NCBI GenBank assembly: GCA_000442125.1
Contig: AUPK01000175.1
Coordinates: 1-64,000 of the forward strand
Direction: 5' to 3'
Origin: Opeltia flavorubescens
Lineage: Eukaryota; Ascomycota; Lecanoromycetes; Teloschistales; Teloschistaceae
DNA: 64,000 nucleotides
The position numbers and the translations under genes were made by a program. Shown one piece after another: positions 61,053 through 64,000 of the stretch. The stretch's first letter is position 1. The number at the start of each line of letters is the position of its first letter. The notes below the pieces were generated by a model. It worked only from the letters and a program-made list of their open reading frames with translations. It searched no databases and was not told the DNA's origin.

Positions 61053-64000
61053 GCAGCTATACCGTATAAGTAAAAAGCCGATAGAATAAATAGAGTTAAA
61101 TAACTACTATAGCCCGAAAAAGGCCTTTTAAATATATTTACCTAATTAAATTTAGCGCCTTTTAGCGCCTATATTTATTTAGTTATAGATTTTATAAATA
61201 AATAATTTTTTATTTTTAATATAATATTATTATTTTATATTTATTATATAATAAATAGTAGTAATTAAAAGTAATCTATATAAAATATAATATTATTAAC
61301 TTCTATATATATATATTATTAATTATTATATAGTACTAGATCTTTTAAATAAATCTAGCGTTTTTCTATTTATTAAACTACCGCTTTTATATTAATACTC
61401 GATTAATAAAATTAATTAAAATATATTCTAGTTTTTAATTTTTTTAATAAAGTTTTAAATACTTTTTATAATAATTTAAAAAATCTAATTAATTTTATTA
61501 TTATATTAGTTTTTCTTATAATTATTTTTTATATTAAAAAATTCTAAAAATATATTAAACGATTTTTAAAATAGAATCAAACGTTTATAATAATTTTTAA
61601 AATTTATATCGACTATATTTATAAAAAAAATCCAGGCTTATATCGTTTCTTAATATAAGAATTTTCTAATAGTCGGGTAATTTAAATTAGTATAGTTTTT
61701 ATTACTATTTATTTTATAAATTAAAACGAATATCTACGGATTTTTATTAAAATAATAAACGATTTCTATAATAATACTATTATAGTCTTTAAAAATAAAA
61801 ATTTTTAAATTTATACTTAAAAACTAACTATAAATTTTATTTAAAATAATTTAAACTTTTATTTTTATTTTTTAAATTTATTAAAAAATTTATAATAGTT
61901 TAATAAATTTATAAATATTATTAAATTTATTAATATATTTAAATAGCGAAATTATATTTTTAGTATTAAATCTAGTTTATTTTATTTAATAAAACTAGAA
62001 AATAGTATTATACCGCCGTTAAATATAATAGAAATCCTATTATAATAATAATAGAGTAGATTTATAGATAATAATAATTTATTATAATAATAATAAGTTT
62101 TTTTAAATAAATAACTATTTATAAACGCCCGTCTAGTTTAATTATTAGAATTTTTTATATAGAATTTCTAGAATTAATTAATTACTATACTAGTAAATTT
62201 AATAATTATATTAATTATTACTAAATTATAATAAAAAGCTTATAATATTAATTAATTTAAATTAAATAGTAATAAATAGCCTATAAAATCTATAAAATTA
62301 TATAATATTTATTATAATATATATACTTTTATATAGTATATAAAAATTAAATATAAAACGATAAATATATTATTAATATATTATAACCTAAATTTTTATT
62401 TAGAAAATAAAGTAGTTATATAATTTATTATTATAATTAGTAAATTTATTTATAAATTATTATAATTAAGCGAAAATATTAAATTATAGTATATATTTTT
62501 TAAAAACTATTTTAACGAGCTATTATTTATTATATTAATATAATTAAAATAGATATACTATATTATTAATAATATATAGGCTTAAAAAAACCTTTTATAA
62601 TATTTTAATAATATTATTATTAAAGTAAAAAATATAAAAATAATATTTATTAAAAATATTTAAATAATAATTAATATTAAATATTTTAACGCCTAACTAT
62701 AAATATTAATTTTAAATAAAATTATAATAATTATTATTAAAATCTTTTATAAGTTCCTTTAAAATAAAAAAAATTATTAATTCGATATTTATAATAATAA
62801 TAAAAACTGTAAAATATTAAAATTAAATTTTTTATAAAAAAATAAAAGTAAATAATATAAAAAAATAGTAATATATTAGTTATTATAAAATAACCTTTTT
62901 TATATATTTAAATATTTATTTATATATTTAAATTATATATAAAAAAATTAACCGAATATATTTCCTATTATATATTAATATTAGAATTTTTTTATAATTC
63001 TATAAATTCTATTAATTAAAAATAAATTTAATATATAAAATAATTAGTATATTATTTAAAATAATTATTAATAGTTTTTATTTAAAATAATTACTTTATT
63101 ATAATATAATTAAACCGGAAATTAATAAAATTATAGCTATTAATAATATAATAATAACCGGAATTTATATAAAAATTACTAGTTAAATAACTAGCGAATT
63201 TATTTTTAATAGAAAGCTTCTAGTAAATAAATTTTAGATAATAAAATAAAATAGTACTAGAATTATAAAAATAACTTTTATTAATTAACGGATTTTACTA
63301 GAGTTAAATATATAATAGATAAAAAATCTAATAAAATTCTATATATTATTATAAGAAATCCTAACTAATATAATAATATAATAGAATTCTATTTTATTAT
63401 AATAAAATACGCGGAATTTAAATTAATTAAAATATATTAATATAATAAATATAACGAAATTTTTAAATTAAATAATATTTTATATTAATATTTATATTCC
63501 GGTTATAATAGAAAACTATTTTTAATTATAGCTATAATAATTTAATTAACTATTAAACTAAATATTCTATTAATACTAGTATAAATTTATTTAAAATTAA
63601 TTAAATTATTTAAAAATATATTAAAAATTATTAAACTAGAAATTATTAAATAACTACTATTATAAATATTCTAATTAATTTATTTAATTATAAAAGATAT
63701 ATTAATAATAAACTTTATTTTTTATAAATATTATTATATAATTATAAATATTTATTTATAATTAAACGCTAAAAATTATAGCTTTTATTAGAATATAAAC
63801 TATATAATAAGCTTAATTAATCGAAAATTTCTATTAAAATAGCTACTATATATTATAATTTAGAAAATACTAGATTTTATAACTATTAAAAATATTAATA
63901 AAAATAATATAATTTTATTAAATTTATAATTATTAAAATTTTTATATCTAATAAAAAAATTATAAAATTTATTATTATTATATATAAACTTTATTTAATA
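61053..64000 (-). mobile_element. Second copy of the fossil LTR retroelement, inverted, cut by the window end
   Basis: The repeat at about 61,053-61,256 is the reverse complement of the copy at 59,621-59,828. Sequence further right matches, inverted, that to the left of 59.6 kb: for example the ACGCG-containing stretch at 63,410 pairs with 57,450, and the AAACGCCCG stretch at 62,133 with 58,735. The two copies are thus head to head around a spacer of about 1.2 kb. It is as heavily broken as the first copy. Confidence 0.6.

Larger units (their letters stand above)
41321..64000. repeat. AT-rich, RIP-saturated repeat block
   Basis: At least 22.7 kb, continuing past the window end. Read by eye, CA and TG steps are nearly absent while CG and TA persist, and no open frame exceeds about 70 codons. 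This is the expected outcome of RIP on repeated DNA. It holds the fossil LTR element, the TIR-bearing insert and the tandem repeats listed separately. Scattered undetermined bases occur near 48,001, 48,715-48,731 and 50,065. Confidence 0.85.

Overview
This window looks like a piece of a filamentous ascomycete chromosome (Pezizomycotina, most likely Dothideomycetes). The reasons are genes with several 40-70 bp introns (GT-AG, with CTAAC/CTGAC-like branch points), fungal-type housekeeping proteins, and a sharp split between a GC-normal gene block and AT-rich blocks carrying the signature of repeat-induced point mutation (RIP). Species was not determined; all calls are from reading the sequence alone.

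Layout. 1 to about 1,950: AT-rich repeat DNA with an 18-bp minisatellite at about 326-690. About 1,950-41,300: gene block. 41,300-64,000: AT-rich, RIP-saturated repeat block that runs off the window end.

Gene block, in order: a 1,232-aa disordered protein of unknown function (minus, 3 exons); HIS1 ATP phosphoribosyltransferase (minus, 5 exons), divergent from a GPD1-type glycerol-3-phosphate dehydrogenase (plus, 3 exons); a FAR1/MuDR-type DNA-binding protein with two zinc knuckles (minus), divergent from the glycogen debranching enzyme GDB1 (plus, 3 exons, 1,541 aa); an acidic protein with an internal duplication; a 223-aa unknown; a local family of Gly/His/Met-rich proteins (two intact genes, one decayed copy, all minus) sharing a TATA-type promoter; an AT-hook protein (plus, 4 exons); UBA4 (tRNA thiolation/urmylation; minus), divergent from SLX9 (ribosome biogenesis; plus); a small basic-tailed unknown; CYT1 cytochrome c1 (minus, 6 exons), divergent from ARO3 DAHP synthase (plus, 5 exons).

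How they relate. Most named genes are core metabolism (histidine and aromatic amino acid synthesis, glycerol, glycogen, respiration, translation), arranged as divergent pairs with shared promoters of about 180-610 bp. Plausible control sites are a Gcn4-type TGACTCA and CCAAT boxes between CYT1 and ARO3, a telobox-like TTTAGGGTTT between UBA4 and SLX9, and TGACTC plus a CCCCT stress element between HIS1 and GPD1. There is no sign of a secondary-metabolite cluster.

The right-hand block is a repeat graveyard. A roughly 205-bp repeat occurs four times and looks like the LTR of a fossil retroelement. One copy of that element (43.7-59.8 kb) is interrupted by an 8.9-kb insert with imperfect terminal inverted repeats and a candidate 9-bp target duplication. 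That insert carries many copies of a near-palindromic AT motif that I did not notice outside it. A second copy of the retroelement lies inverted at 61.05-64.0 kb. The most novel-looking items are the Gly/His/Met-rich gene family with its shared promoter and the palindrome-studded insert.
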